A stretch of DNA of 64,000 nt from NCBI GenBank assembly GCA_900637675.1, contig LR134389.1:1054001-1118000 (forward strand), given 5' to 3'. The translations under genes were made by a program, and so were the position numbers. Under the pieces are notes generated by a model. That model saw only the letters and a program-made list of their open reading frames with translations. It ran no database searches and was not told the origin of the DNA. The stretch is from Streptococcus equi subsp. equi (GTDB taxonomy: Bacteria > Bacillota > Bacilli > Lactobacillales > Streptococcaceae). Positions 26,829-34,728 of this stretch are shown here, piece after piece (positions within the stretch are counted from its first letter, which is position 1; each line of letters opens with the position of its first letter).

Positions 26829-27267
26829 GCTTGGTATCCTCCATTTCTCTTGAAAGCTTCATTGTGTGCTGATAGTCCTTGACGGTTTGACAAGCATAGC
26901 TAATAATTTCAGGCGTTGATTGGGTAAGGCCATTATTCCAATAGTTGACAAAGGTATCGTACAAGACCTCTGAGCTGGAGGCTGCTTGTAGGCTCGTCAA
27001 GACCTGACTAATATCTTGAATAGGAAATACATTTTTCAAAATGCTAATAGCAATTAAGCGGGCAACCTGCTTTTTTTGATATTTTTTCTTAATAGGTTTA
27101 TCAATATAGCCATGTTTGACATAGTTATTGATCATTGAAGCAGTCAGTAGCTTATGGTCTGTGGCTTGACTCAATTGTGTGACCTGATTGACATAGAGTA
27201 ACACTTGATCTAAGTATAACTCCAAATCAGGTAAATCCTTCCAGCTGGGCAGCTTATCATATTCCAT
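26812..27267 (-). CDS. DUF1836 family protein, probable DNA-binding regulator
   Basis: A 151-residue protein of the DUF1836 family. Residues about 40-85 (LLTASMINNYVKHGYIDKPI, then KKQVARLI) look like a MerR-type winged helix. As I recall, a Bacillus member (YkrK) represses a membrane-protease gene, which suggests a repressor role. An 8-5-8 palindrome lies 16 bp upstream over the expected transcription start, so autorepression of this gene and hemolysin III is likely. The start ATG at 27265-27267 is preceded by AGAGG. Confidence 0.75.
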   Translation of the reverse strand: MEYDKLPSWKDLPDLELYLDQVLLYVNQVTQLSQATDHKLLTASMINNYVKHGYIDKPIKKKYQKKQVARLIAISILKNVFPIQDISQVLTSLQAASSSEVLYDTFVNYWNNGLTQSTPEIISYACQTVKDYQHTMKLSREMEDTKHEPNL

Positions 27268-27282
27268 TACTAAAACCTCTTT

Positions 27283-27303
27283 ATCTAGTTTTGATAACTA
27301 GAT
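27283..27303. promoter_or_regulatory. palindromic operator before the DUF1836-hemolysin III operon
   Basis: ATCTAGTT, a 5-bp spacer and AACTAGAT form a perfect inverted repeat. It overlaps the end of the -10 box and the expected transcription start, a classical repressor position. Confidence 0.7.
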
Positions 27304-27330
27304 TATATATTATTTAAAAAATAATAGCAA
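27302..27330 (-). promoter_or_regulatory. promoter of the DUF1836-hemolysin III operon
   Basis: Leftward TTGCTA (27325-27330), a 17-bp spacer and TATAAT (27302-27307). The -10 touches the palindromic operator. Confidence 0.7.
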
Positions 27331-27527
27331 GTCAAAAGGTCGTATAGCACAAGAAATATGAGCCAATTCTATGATTTATCATAAAAACAATCATCAGAAA
27401 TGCTTAAGCTTCATTGAGGATATGCTTTAAGTGTGATATAGTTGTAGTAATCATTTATTGATCAATTTGTTAACAGTTAGTTTATTCTAAGTGATGATAT
27501 ATAGCAGAGCAAATAGGAGGGCATGTG

Positions 27528-28283
27528 ATGTCTCAAAAAGAAGTTGGTCACCAGTTTTTAGCTCGACTGGGAAAGAAACGACTACGGCCTGGCGGTGTTG
27601 AGGCGACGAATTGGCTGGTTCAGCAAGGAGAGTTTTCGAGTGATTGCAAGGTCTTGGAAGTGGCCTGCAACCGTTGCACGACCTCCATTGAGCTGGCGCA
27701 GACTTATCAGTGTCATATTACAGCAGTAGATTTGGATACCAAGGTACTGGCGGAGGCAAGAAAGGCTATTGAGGCAGCACAAATGCAAGACTATATTCAC
27801 CTTACCCAAGCTAATGCCTTGAAGCTGCCTTTTGCAGATAATAGCTTTGATATCGTTATTAACGAAGCTATGCTAACCATGTTGAATGATGCTGCAAAGG
27901 AAAAAGCACTTAAGGAATATTGGCGTGTTTTAAAGCCGGGTGGTCGCCTACTAACGCATGATGTTTCCTATGAAGCTGATGAAACAAAGGCTATTATAGA
28001 GCAACTAAGAGATACGATTAATGTGAACGTATCGCCATTGCAGTTAGATGCCTGGAGACAATTGCTGGTAAAGAGTGGCTTCACAGCAGTCAATTACTCC
28101 TATGGTAATATGACGCTCATGTCCCCGCTTGGCATGATTAAAGATGAAGGGGTTGTCGCTGCGATTCGTATTATGCTGCGCGGCATGAAAAAAGAAAATC
28201 GAAAGCAGTTTTTAAAGATGCGTCATTTCTTCAACAAAACTGGAAGAAAGCTGTGTTATATTGCCGCTGTAAGTCAAAAATAA
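27528..28283 (+). CDS. class I SAM-dependent methyltransferase
   Basis: A 251-residue Rossmann-fold methyltransferase. Motif I is VLEVACNRCTTSIELAQ, with Cys-Asn in place of the usual second and third glycines. The acidic AVDLDTKVLAEA, motif III FDIVINEAML and YWRVLKPGGRLLTHDVSYE follow. The substrate is unknown; it resembles UbiE/small-molecule methyltransferases. The ATG at 27528 follows GGAGG. It is the first gene of an operon with two cupin genes, which suggests one small-molecule or metal-related task. Confidence 0.8.
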   Translation: MSQKEVGHQFLARLGKKRLRPGGVEATNWLVQQGEFSSDCKVLEVACNRCTTSIELAQTYQCHITAVDLDTKVLAEARKAIEAAQMQDYIHLTQANALKLPFADNSFDIVINEAMLTMLNDAAKEKALKEYWRVLKPGGRLLTHDVSYEADETKAIIEQLRDTINVNVSPLQLDAWRQLLVKSGFTAVNYSYGNMTLMSPLGMIKDEGVVAAIRIMLRGMKKENRKQFLKMRHFFNKTGRKLCYIAAVSQK

Positions 28284-28310
28284 CTAGAATAATGGTAAAG
28301 GAGAAGTGAC

Positions 28311-28649
28311 ATGTCATTGATTCGTAAAATTCCAACAAGCACAGTCATTGATTTAAAGGCAGAAGTGCCAATTGAAGAGGATCAAATATTAAGTCGAACA
28401 CTAGTTCAAAGAAAAGATTTGGGCATAACCCTGTTTTCATTAGATAAAGGACAAGAAATCGGTCGTCATTCATCACCGGGAGATGCAATGGTTAACGTGT
28501 TAAGTGGAGTAGTTGACATTACTATTGGAGAAGCCTGTTATGAGGTAGCTGCTGGCGAGACGATCATCATGCCTGCTAATATTCCTCATAGCTTATTTGC
28601 TAAGGAAGCCTTCCAGATGCTTTTAGTTGTTGTAAAGCCGGAGGCTTAG
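28311..28649 (+). CDS. cupin domain protein (first of two)
   Basis: A 112-residue single-domain cupin with the two conserved stretches GRHSSPGDAMVNVLSG and GETIIMPANIPHSL. The motif has one clear His in the first box and one in the second, so metal binding is possible but not certain. It has AAAGGAG upstream and lies between a methyltransferase and a second cupin, which starts one base after its stop. Small cupins of this kind are often sensory or isomerase-like; no function can be assigned. Confidence 0.8.
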   Translation: MSLIRKIPTSTVIDLKAEVPIEEDQILSRTLVQRKDLGITLFSLDKGQEIGRHSSPGDAMVNVLSGVVDITIGEACYEVAAGETIIMPANIPHSLFAKEAFQMLLVVVKPEA

Positions 28650-28650
28650 C

Positions 28651-28956
28651 ATGTTGGCTGATTTATTAGAATTAGTAAGGTATCATGATGACCAAATAGC
28701 TAGTCGTTCGCTTCATCAAAGCCTAGGCTTTAAGCAATCTGTTGTTTTATATGCCATGTATCAGGGAGAGACGATTAGTAACGAATCAAGCCCTGAAGGT
28801 AAGCTCCTGCTTGTCTTAGAAGGAAGGTTGCTGGTTAGTCTTACGGATCAGGCTCATGACATGAAAGCAGGCGGATTGATCAGTATCTCTGCTCATCAGT
28901 TTTATCATTTAGAGGCTGCAACAAATTGTAAATACCTGCAAATTGAAATGGTCTAA
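28651..28956 (+). CDS. cupin domain protein (second of two)
   Basis: A 101-residue cupin-like protein. The first cupin box is degenerate (NESSPEGKLLLVLEGRLLV, no His), while the second keeps AHQFYHLEA. It starts one base after the stop of the other cupin, with GGAGG inside the end of that gene. The pair may form a heteromer, which is inference from the tight coupling. A terminator follows directly. Confidence 0.75.
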   Translation: MLADLLELVRYHDDQIASRSLHQSLGFKQSVVLYAMYQGETISNESSPEGKLLLVLEGRLLVSLTDQAHDMKAGGLISISAHQFYHLEAATNCKYLQIEMV

Positions 28957-28982
28957 AAGTATAGAGTGACTCTCTTGAATCT

Positions 28983-29023
28983 TGCCCCTAGGCTGGTGTT
29001 TTAGCTGCCTTAGGGGGCTTTTT
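28983..29023 (+). terminator. terminator of the methyltransferase-cupin operon
   Basis: GCCCCTAGGC pairs imperfectly with GCCTTAGGGGGC, followed by TTTTT. Confidence 0.8.
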
Positions 29024-29282
29024 GTGTTTAGTGTCATAAGGTTTAGCTGAAGATCTAGCTTACTTCAAATCACTCAAAGTGATTAATAATAATAACAATT
29101 ACCTGTTTTGATGATAAAAAGATTGTTTTTATGATAAAATAAATGACAGAATATCCCGGATACCTAATGTATTTGTTACCAATAATTCTAGAAACTTATT
29201 GCTTGGAGAAGGTATAGCTACAAGCAGCTAATCATCAGATAGCCTCAGTAACCTGACTAGCCATTGTTAGTTTTCCTTATTT

Positions 29283-29349
29283 ACCATTTAAGACATAATC
29301 AGTACCATTTAAGATTTTAACTCCCTGCTCCCTAGCTTTGTGTTAGAAT
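29283..29349 (+). promoter_or_regulatory. direct-repeat promoter 1 (BlpR/SilA-type) before the response regulator
   Basis: Two identical ACCATTTAAG repeats begin at 29283 and 29304, 21 bp apart. Exactly 30 bp after the second is TAGAAT (29344-29349). The same spacing occurs at 30698-30764. This is the architecture of ComE/BlpR/SilA-controlled promoters and suggests self-control of the regulator at 29706. Confidence 0.75.
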
Positions 29350-29705
29350 GTCTGTGCAAGGAGATCAGTGTGTGGATTGATAGCTGATGACTTGTCAAAC
29401 AAAAGTGATAGTCGTTAAGAGCTCTCTCTCAAAGAGGTATGACTTGCGGCTCGTGCTAGTATATTATCTGTGGTAAAAAAATTGTTTGAGGCGCGTGATT
29501 CGCTAAGGCCTATTGAAAACGCTGCAATGACAAGTTGGTTAGAAGTCATTGACAACCTTTAGTTAATAAGCTTAACGGTCATGGTTTTAATGGTGATGCT
29601 AAAAAGATACTGTTCATGAAGGAGAGCGTTCTAGCTATCACTTGTTCAAAAAGCTGCTTTAGTCTCCTAAAAAAACGATAAGCTAAAGCAATAAGGAGGT
29701 TCTAA
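29350..29705. other. 356-bp stretch before the regulator gene without an intact gene
   Basis: Transcribed from promoter 1 if that is active. One open stretch (29470-29562, about 30 codons) is too short and starts poorly; it could be a gene remnant. I looked for a double-glycine pheromone gene and a kinase gene here and found neither. Confidence 0.5.
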
Positions 29706-30443
29706 ATGAATATTTTTATTCTCGAAGATGATCTAGGCCAACAGTTTAGGCTTGAGATGAAGATTCAAGAGATATTGGATAAGCATCACTGGACTTGTGA
29801 TCGTTTTGAAGTTTATGGAAAGCCCTACCAGCTTCTGGCAAATGTTACAGAGAGAGGCAGGCATCAGCTTTTCTTTCTCGATATTCAAATTCGAAATGAT
29901 GAGAAAAAGGGCTTAGCTGTTGCTCGTGAGATCAGAAAGCGTGACCCTTATGCCCTCATTGTTTTTGTCACCACACATTCTGAGCTTATGCCAGTTTCTT
30001 TTCGTTATCAGGTGTCTGCTCTAGATTTTATCGATAAGGAATTGTCAATGAAACATTTCTCAGATAGGATTGAAAGAGCCATTATATATGCTTATGAAGA
30101 GCAAGAAAATGTAACCTCAGAGGGCTTATTTATTTTTGCAACGGCTAAGGCTCAGGTGCAGGTTCCTTTTTCAAGCCTATTGTTCATTGAGACCTCTAGT
30201 ACTCCTCACAAGTTGATTTTGCATTCTCAAAACGAGCGAATAGAATTTTATGGCTTTCTTTCAGAGGTTCTTAAGCAAGATTCCAGACTAGTCCAATGTC
30301 ATCGTTCTTATGTTATCAATCCTTACAATGTTTCGTTTCTTGATCGTGATAAGCGTTTACTCTATTTCAAGAATGGGCAGTCTTGCATGGTTTCAAGACT
30401 AAAAATGAAAGCACTTGAGGCGTCTATTAAGGCTTTGCATTGA
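29706..30443 (+). CDS. LytTR-family response regulator, BlpR/SilA-like
   Basis: A 245-residue two-component regulator. The receiver domain (1-~125) has EDD at residues 7-9, the phospho-acceptor Asp in FFLDIQIRN near residue 59 and the switch region VFVTTHSE. A C-terminal LytTR DNA-binding domain (~140-245) ends with VQCHRSYVINPYNV and SRLKMKALEASI. It closely resembles pneumococcal BlpR as I recall it, a quorum-sensing activator of bacteriocin genes. AAGGAGG precedes the ATG. No histidine kinase, pheromone gene or exporter lies next to it, so it is an orphan here. Confidence 0.87.
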   Translation: MNIFILEDDLGQQFRLEMKIQEILDKHHWTCDRFEVYGKPYQLLANVTERGRHQLFFLDIQIRNDEKKGLAVAREIRKRDPYALIVFVTTHSELMPVSFRYQVSALDFIDKELSMKHFSDRIERAIIYAYEEQENVTSEGLFIFATAKAQVQVPFSSLLFIETSSTPHKLILHSQNERIEFYGFLSEVLKQDSRLVQCHRSYVINPYNVSFLDRDKRLLYFKNGQSCMVSRLKMKALEASIKALH

Positions 30444-30697
30444 CAGTAAAAGAATGCCATGTGGAAGCCATCATTTGTTTTTTAATCAACCTCGTTGATA
30501 CCATTTACCTTAAGGGATATTTATTATAAATATATTTAGTCAAAACTAAGAAAAAGGGGTAACAGTTGGTTTCTAATGATGCTCAGAGATATGATGTACA
30601 TGCAAAAATCAATTATATCATAAGAAAAGAGAGAAAAAGATATAGCTCGTGAAAGGTATCCATATGATCTTAACTGGTAATTTCAGAAGAAAAATTG

Positions 30698-30764
30698 ACC
30701 ATTCACGACAAAATAAGAACCATTCAAGATTTTTGAGTGTCGTTGCTTTAAAAAGCGCTACACT
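30698..30764 (+). promoter_or_regulatory. direct-repeat promoter 2 before the double-glycine peptide gene
   Basis: ACCATTCACG at 30698 and ACCATTCAAG at 30719, again 21 bp apart, with TACACT (30759-30764) exactly 30 bp after the second repeat. The geometry is identical to that of promoter 1, so both are expected to answer to the regulator at 29706. Confidence 0.78.
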
Positions 30765-30815
30765 AAGTTTGTCGAGACTGTAGCTAGATAAAATCATTAT
30801 AAGGAGGTATTCGAT

Positions 30816-31016
30816 ATGAATACAAAAACAATTGAACAATTTAGTACAATGACTGCTGATATGCTTGCAGGCGTTGAAGGTGGTTGGGGTTATAGGTGGA
30901 GATGCACTGATGGTTATACAAGTGCATGGCATCTATTAAGAGATACAGCACAAGAAAATGCTGATAACCACATGATTCTTTATCCTGGTACCGTTTGTCG
31001 AGTATATAATGCTTAA
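30816..31016 (+). CDS. double-glycine-leader bacteriocin-like peptide precursor
   Basis: A 66-residue precursor. Residues 1-23 match a double-glycine leader (EQFSTMTADMLAGVEGG), the export and cleavage signal for C39-peptidase ABC transporters. The predicted mature peptide is 43 residues, rich in Trp, Tyr and Arg, with Cys at mature positions 7 and 38 that could form one disulfide. It does not look like the glycine-rich pneumocin two-peptide type and I do not recognise the family. AAGGAGG precedes the ATG. A regulator-type promoter lies upstream and an ABC transporter follows. Confidence 0.8.
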   Translation: MNTKTIEQFSTMTADMLAGVEGGWGYRWRCTDGYTSAWHLLRDTAQENADNHMILYPGTVCRVYNA

Positions 31017-31029
31017 TGGTTAATCATCT

Positions 31030-31065
31030 GGGGAGCAGCGAAGTGGTGCTGTTCCCTGGGTTTTT
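31030..31065 (+). terminator. hairpin between peptide gene and ABC transporter (partial terminator)
   Basis: GGGAGCAGC pairs with GCTGTTCCC (one G-T pair), then TGGG and five Ts. It may lower transcription of the transporter relative to the peptide. Confidence 0.6.
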
Positions 31066-31082
31066 ACTTAGGAGGAATGACA

Positions 31083-31937
31083 ATGTTGTTAATACTAGAT
31101 AATATTTCTAAATCTTATGGAAGTAAAAAGGTGTTGAGTCGTATTTCTGCACAATTTACACCAGGCTTGTATGGGTTATTGGGAGCAAATGGGACCGGTA
31201 AAACGACTTTATTAAACATCATTAGTCAGTTTACAGTTCCTGATAGTGGAGAAATTAGTTTAAATCATCAACAACAACCAAAAAACTTTTACCAGAATAT
31301 TGGCTTTTTACCTCAACAGTTTAATTATTATCAGCAGTTTTCCGGTTTAGAATTCCTTCTTTATATGGCTGCTTTGAAGAATGTTAAACGTAAAAAGGCT
31401 TTAGTAGAAGCTGATCGGTTATTAAAGCTGGTAGGTCTTTATGATGTTAGAAAAAAGAAAATTGCTTCTTATTCTGGCGGTATGAAGCAGCGATTGGGTA
31501 TTGCTCAGGCACTTATCAACGATCCTTTACTGTTAATTTTAGATGAACCAACAGTCGGACTTGATCCAAAGGAACGTGTAAAATTTAGAAATATTATCAG
31601 TGATTTATCAGAGCAAAAAATTATTATCCTATCAACACATATTGTATCTGATGTAGAAGCGGTTGCAAAGGAGGTAATCCTTCTAAAGCATGGTCAGTTT
31701 ATAGAAAAAGGAAGTGTTGATCAGTTAGTTCAAACAATGATCGGCAAGGTATGGGAGATTCCTGTTGCTACAGAGAGTGCACCAGCATTTTTGACTGACT
31801 ATGCCGTTGTCAATGAAAAAATTGTAAAAAATAATCGTATCTTACGTGTTGTGAGCGATGAGAGTCCTTGTTATCAGGCAAATCCTGTGTCACCAACATT
31901 AGAGGATCTCTACATTTATCATTTTAGAAAGGAGTGA
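31083..31937 (+). CDS. ABC transporter ATP-binding protein (bacteriocin locus)
   Basis: A 284-residue ATPase of the BcrA/CcmA-like type: Walker A GANGTGKTT, signature SGGMKQRLG, Walker B LLILDEPTVGLDP, H-loop STHIVSD. It probably powers the membrane protein encoded just downstream, for self-protection against or export of a peptide. The ATG at 31083 has GGAGG seven bases upstream, better placed than the ATG at 31077. The permease that should partner it is broken, so the system may be inactive. Confidence 0.85.
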   Translation: MLLILDNISKSYGSKKVLSRISAQFTPGLYGLLGANGTGKTTLLNIISQFTVPDSGEISLNHQQQPKNFYQNIGFLPQQFNYYQQFSGLEFLLYMAALKNVKRKKALVEADRLLKLVGLYDVRKKKIASYSGGMKQRLGIAQALINDPLLLILDEPTVGLDPKERVKFRNIISDLSEQKIIILSTHIVSDVEAVAKEVILLKHGQFIEKGSVDQLVQTMIGKVWEIPVATESAPAFLTDYAVVNEKIVKNNRILRVVSDESPCYQANPVSPTLEDLYIYHFRKE

Positions 31938-31942
31938 ATTCT

Positions 31943-32977
31943 ATGGCATCTCTCATACCCTTTGAGTTTAAAAAATTATTAAGACGACAGTCGGTATTTG
32001 GTGCGATTGTAGTGGTCTTATTGGCTGTAGGTGGTCTTTTTTACCAGCATTTTTTTAACGGTCAGATCAGTGGCTCTTCTGCAGATCAGGTTCATGGACG
32101 TGCAGCTGTAGCAATTAACCAACAAATTGCTGAGAAGCATACAGGTTATTTATCTGACGATCTGATTAGTCGTATCCTCAATGATTATGCTAAAAATCAA
32201 TCAGACCTAAAAAGAAGGGTGTATATAGTGTGGTATCACATTATGCTATCTCTCATTTAGTGCCTAAGTCTACTGATAAGCTTATCGCTATTAATAGCAC
32301 TGATAAGTCTCTGACATTTGACAATGTTCATCTCAAATCACGTGAAGAGTTGGGGTCCGCTCTGCCTTTGAAAGAGTTGAAGTTAGGTAATTTTGCTCCT
32401 TGGAATCAGTTGTTTGATGTAACCAATAGTACTTATCTTCTTGTTGTTATGCTTTGTCTTTATATAACGGCTCCTTTATTTTCAGGGGAATCATCTAAAA
32501 AGATGAACTCTATCTTATTGACGACTGTTTTTGGACGTGGTAAATTGACTCTTGCTAAATTAGCAGTTAGCATAGCTGTCAGTACTTTGGTATTTGCAAT
32601 TGCTAGTGGTCTGGTCTTTGCTGTCTTTGCGACCTATTTTGGTTTTAGCGGCTGGGACACTAGCTTACAACTCAATTTGTATTGGATTGATCCAGTGATA
32701 AACATTATGGCTTTCCCGGAAAAGATGACCTTAGGCATTGCGTTTGTCTATTTATTGGTGTTTCAGTATATTGGCCTGATATTTATGACAGGCATTCATG
32801 CACTAGTTTCATCTCTAACTAAGTCTCCTCTAACCACTTTTGGTATATCTGCTCTTATTGTATATGCACCGGTCTTTCTAATGGGAATTTTTCCAGAAGG
32901 TTTGATGAACAAACTGTTAACATTTGTATCCGTACAAACCTTTGGTACACAAGAATTATTATTAAAATTGGCCTATA
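31943..32977 (+). pseudogene. ABC transporter permease, frameshifted and cut off by an IS3-family element
   Basis: An ABC-2-type membrane protein with a large extracellular loop after the first membrane segment (residues ~20-38) and further segments from residue ~170 on. The frame breaks at the A run 32209-32213; one added A restores the loop reading. The coding sequence then ends at the IS3 copy at 32978, where the protein would finish KLAYM plus IS-derived residues. DNA beyond the IS codes for something unrelated, so the true C-terminus is missing. GGAG eight bases before the ATG supports the start. Confidence 0.8.
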
Positions 32978-33009
32978 TGTACTGACCCCCAAAAGTTGGA
33001 CACGACATA

Positions 33010-33813
33010 TTAGTGAAAGGATTTAGTTCTGTATTGCACAGGGCTAAGTCCTTTTAGCTTTGCTTTAATGCGTTTGTTGTTGTAGTAAAAAATGTAATCT
33101 GTAATAGCTTGTTCAAGCTCATTAAGGGATTGATAAGTTGTCTCAAGGCCGTAAAACATCTCAGATTTGAGAATACCAAAGAAGGACTCCATCATCCCAT
33201 TATCTGGACTATTTCCCTTGCGAGACATGGATGGACGAATGCCTTTAGTCTCCAAAAAGTGATGATAAGACTGATGTTGATATTGCCAGCCTTGATCGCT
33301 GTGGAGAGTCGTTCCATTGTACGAATCCGCTGGAAAAGCCTTCTCAAGCATGGTTTGTACTTGCTTCAAGTCAGGCGATCGAGACAGGGTGAAATCAATA
33401 ATCTCACTGTTATAGCCGTCAAGAACAGGCGATAGATAGAGTTTCCCCTCAGGTAAGGTAAATTCCGTCACATCGGTATAGCACTTCTCGTAGGGCTTAG
33501 AACCTTCAAACTGACGTTTAATCAGATTATCAGCCTTTTTGCCAACCTCACCTTTGTAAGAAGAATACTTGCGCTTACGACGGATACGAGCTTTTAAGCC
33601 CATGACAGTCATCAAACGTTGTACTTTTTTGTGATTGACGATAAAACCACGATTTCTTAGTTCCAGATGAATGCGACGATAGCCATAATTGCCATGATGT
33701 TCATCATAGATGCCTTGAATGAGCTCCTTTAAGTCCATGTCCTTATCTTCTTGAGCTAGTTGCTTGACTTGATAATAATAGGTTGACCGCGATAAATCAA
33801 GGATTTCAAGCAA
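33010..33813 (-). CDS. IS3-family transposase OrfB, copy C
   Basis: A 267-residue DDE integrase-core protein with catalytic segments TDVTEF, HSDQGWQYQ and MMESFFG. It differs from copies A and B by one residue (Thr instead of Ile just before LHSDQG). Expression should depend on the -1 frameshift at 33903-33909 in orfA. Confidence 0.9.
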   Translation of the reverse strand: MLEILDLSRSTYYYQVKQLAQEDKDMDLKELIQGIYDEHHGNYGYRRIHLELRNRGFIVNHKKVQRLMTVMGLKARIRRKRKYSSYKGEVGKKADNLIKRQFEGSKPYEKCYTDVTEFTLPEGKLYLSPVLDGYNSEIIDFTLSRSPDLKQVQTMLEKAFPADSYNGTTLHSDQGWQYQHQSYHHFLETKGIRPSMSRKGNSPDNGMMESFFGILKSEMFYGLETTYQSLNELEQAITDYIFYYNNKRIKAKLKGLSPVQYRTKSFH

Positions 33814-33836
33814 AGTTGCTAGAGAAAATTGACCGA

Positions 33837-34352
33837 TTAATTCTTGGATGATTTCTGTTGCTCTTTGAGCTTTGCTTCGTCCCTCAACCGGTATTCTCTC
33901 AGCTTTTTTAGCACAGCATTCTCCGCTCTAAGGTAGTCTAATTCTTTTTGGAGTCGCTCCAACTCTGTCATTTGTTCTAAAGTCTTCTTTGGTTGACGTC
34001 CCATCTTTGGTGGCCTCCCTCTTCTTTTCTCAAGAATAGTATAGCCGTTTTTCTTGTATTGCGCTATCCACCTTGAAAGCATACTAGAATTTGGTAAAGC
34101 ATAGTCTAAGGACGTCTGTTTTTGAGATTGACCATCAATCAGAACTTTATCTATTATCTCTTGCTTCAGTTCTGGAGAATAATAACTATTCTTACCTTTT
34201 TGGACAATGGCTAACCCATACCTGTCAATCAGGCGAATCATGTATTTGAGGTCAGATTCTGCAATACTAAACTTTTCTGATAAGCATTTAATGGACTTTC
34301 CAATGTGCCGTAGCTCATAGATTTGAACCTTGTCTTCATAACTCAATGTCAT
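33837..34352 (-). CDS. IS3-family transposase OrfA, copy C
   Basis: The 171-residue helix-turn-helix and coiled-coil part of the IS3-type transposase, identical to the other two copies. The slippery A AAA AAG is at 33903-33909, leftward. Confidence 0.9.
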   Translation of the reverse strand: MTLSYEDKVQIYELRHIGKSIKCLSEKFSIAESDLKYMIRLIDRYGLAIVQKGKNSYYSPELKQEIIDKVLIDGQSQKQTSLDYALPNSSMLSRWIAQYKKNGYTILEKRRGRPPKMGRQPKKTLEQMTELERLQKELDYLRAENAVLKKLREYRLRDEAKLKEQQKSSKN

Positions 34353-34406
34353 AAAAATAGCCCCCCAATTGTTAGATTTTATGTCTAACTTTTGGGGGGC
34401 AGTTCA

Positions 34407-34728
34407 ATATGTTAGAGGAGATGTTCTTTTAAGGAAATTTAAAGCAGAAAGTAATAAAATAAATGGACAGATAAAAACGATAAAAAATGAATTAAAGGTA
34501 GTAGACGATAAAAAGAGGAGCATAAAGAGAAGAAAAGATGAACTCAAAAAATTCATAGAAGCCCTATTTTACTGCTTAGAGGATTACAAGAGTATAGAGG
34601 TGGATAAAGAACTGGTTGATACCTTAATTAACCGTATAGAAATCTCAAAATACAAGCAAGTAACTATATACTTTAAATTTAGTTTTGATAAAGATATAGA
34701 AAAGCAGTTGGAGGTAGAGCATGAATAG
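34407..34728 (+). pseudogene. C-terminal fragment of a serine recombinase
   Basis: About 107 codons of Lys/Glu-rich coiled-coil sequence ending IYFKFSFDKDIEKQLEVEHE. This layout, with a DTLINRIEI stretch near the end, matches the tail of large serine recombinases such as the one that follows. The front is missing because the IS3 copy begins here. The gene overlaps the next recombinase start by 8 bp, as in tandem recombinase sets of integrative elements. Strong A-richness sets it apart from the flanking genes. Confidence 0.72.

Larger units (their letters stand above)
32978..34406 (-). mobile_element. IS3-family (IS150-like) insertion sequence, copy C
   Basis: The same 1429-bp element as copies A and B, with ends TGTACTGAC and its partner TGAACTGCC. 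It is flanked by ATA on both sides (32975-32977 and 34407-34409), which may be a 3-bp target duplication or chance. It separates the bacteriocin permease from recombinase remains. One base change in orfB distinguishes it from the other copies. Confidence 0.92.

Noticed and set aside
29470-29562. Possible transposase or kinase remnant upstream of the response regulator
   Set aside because: The 30-codon stretch has no motif that ties it to a family, so it is only mentioned as an open stretch.
34369-34406. ATG inside the IS3 end as start of the recombinase fragment
   Set aside because: These codons belong to the IS terminus; the native recombinase sequence begins after 34406.
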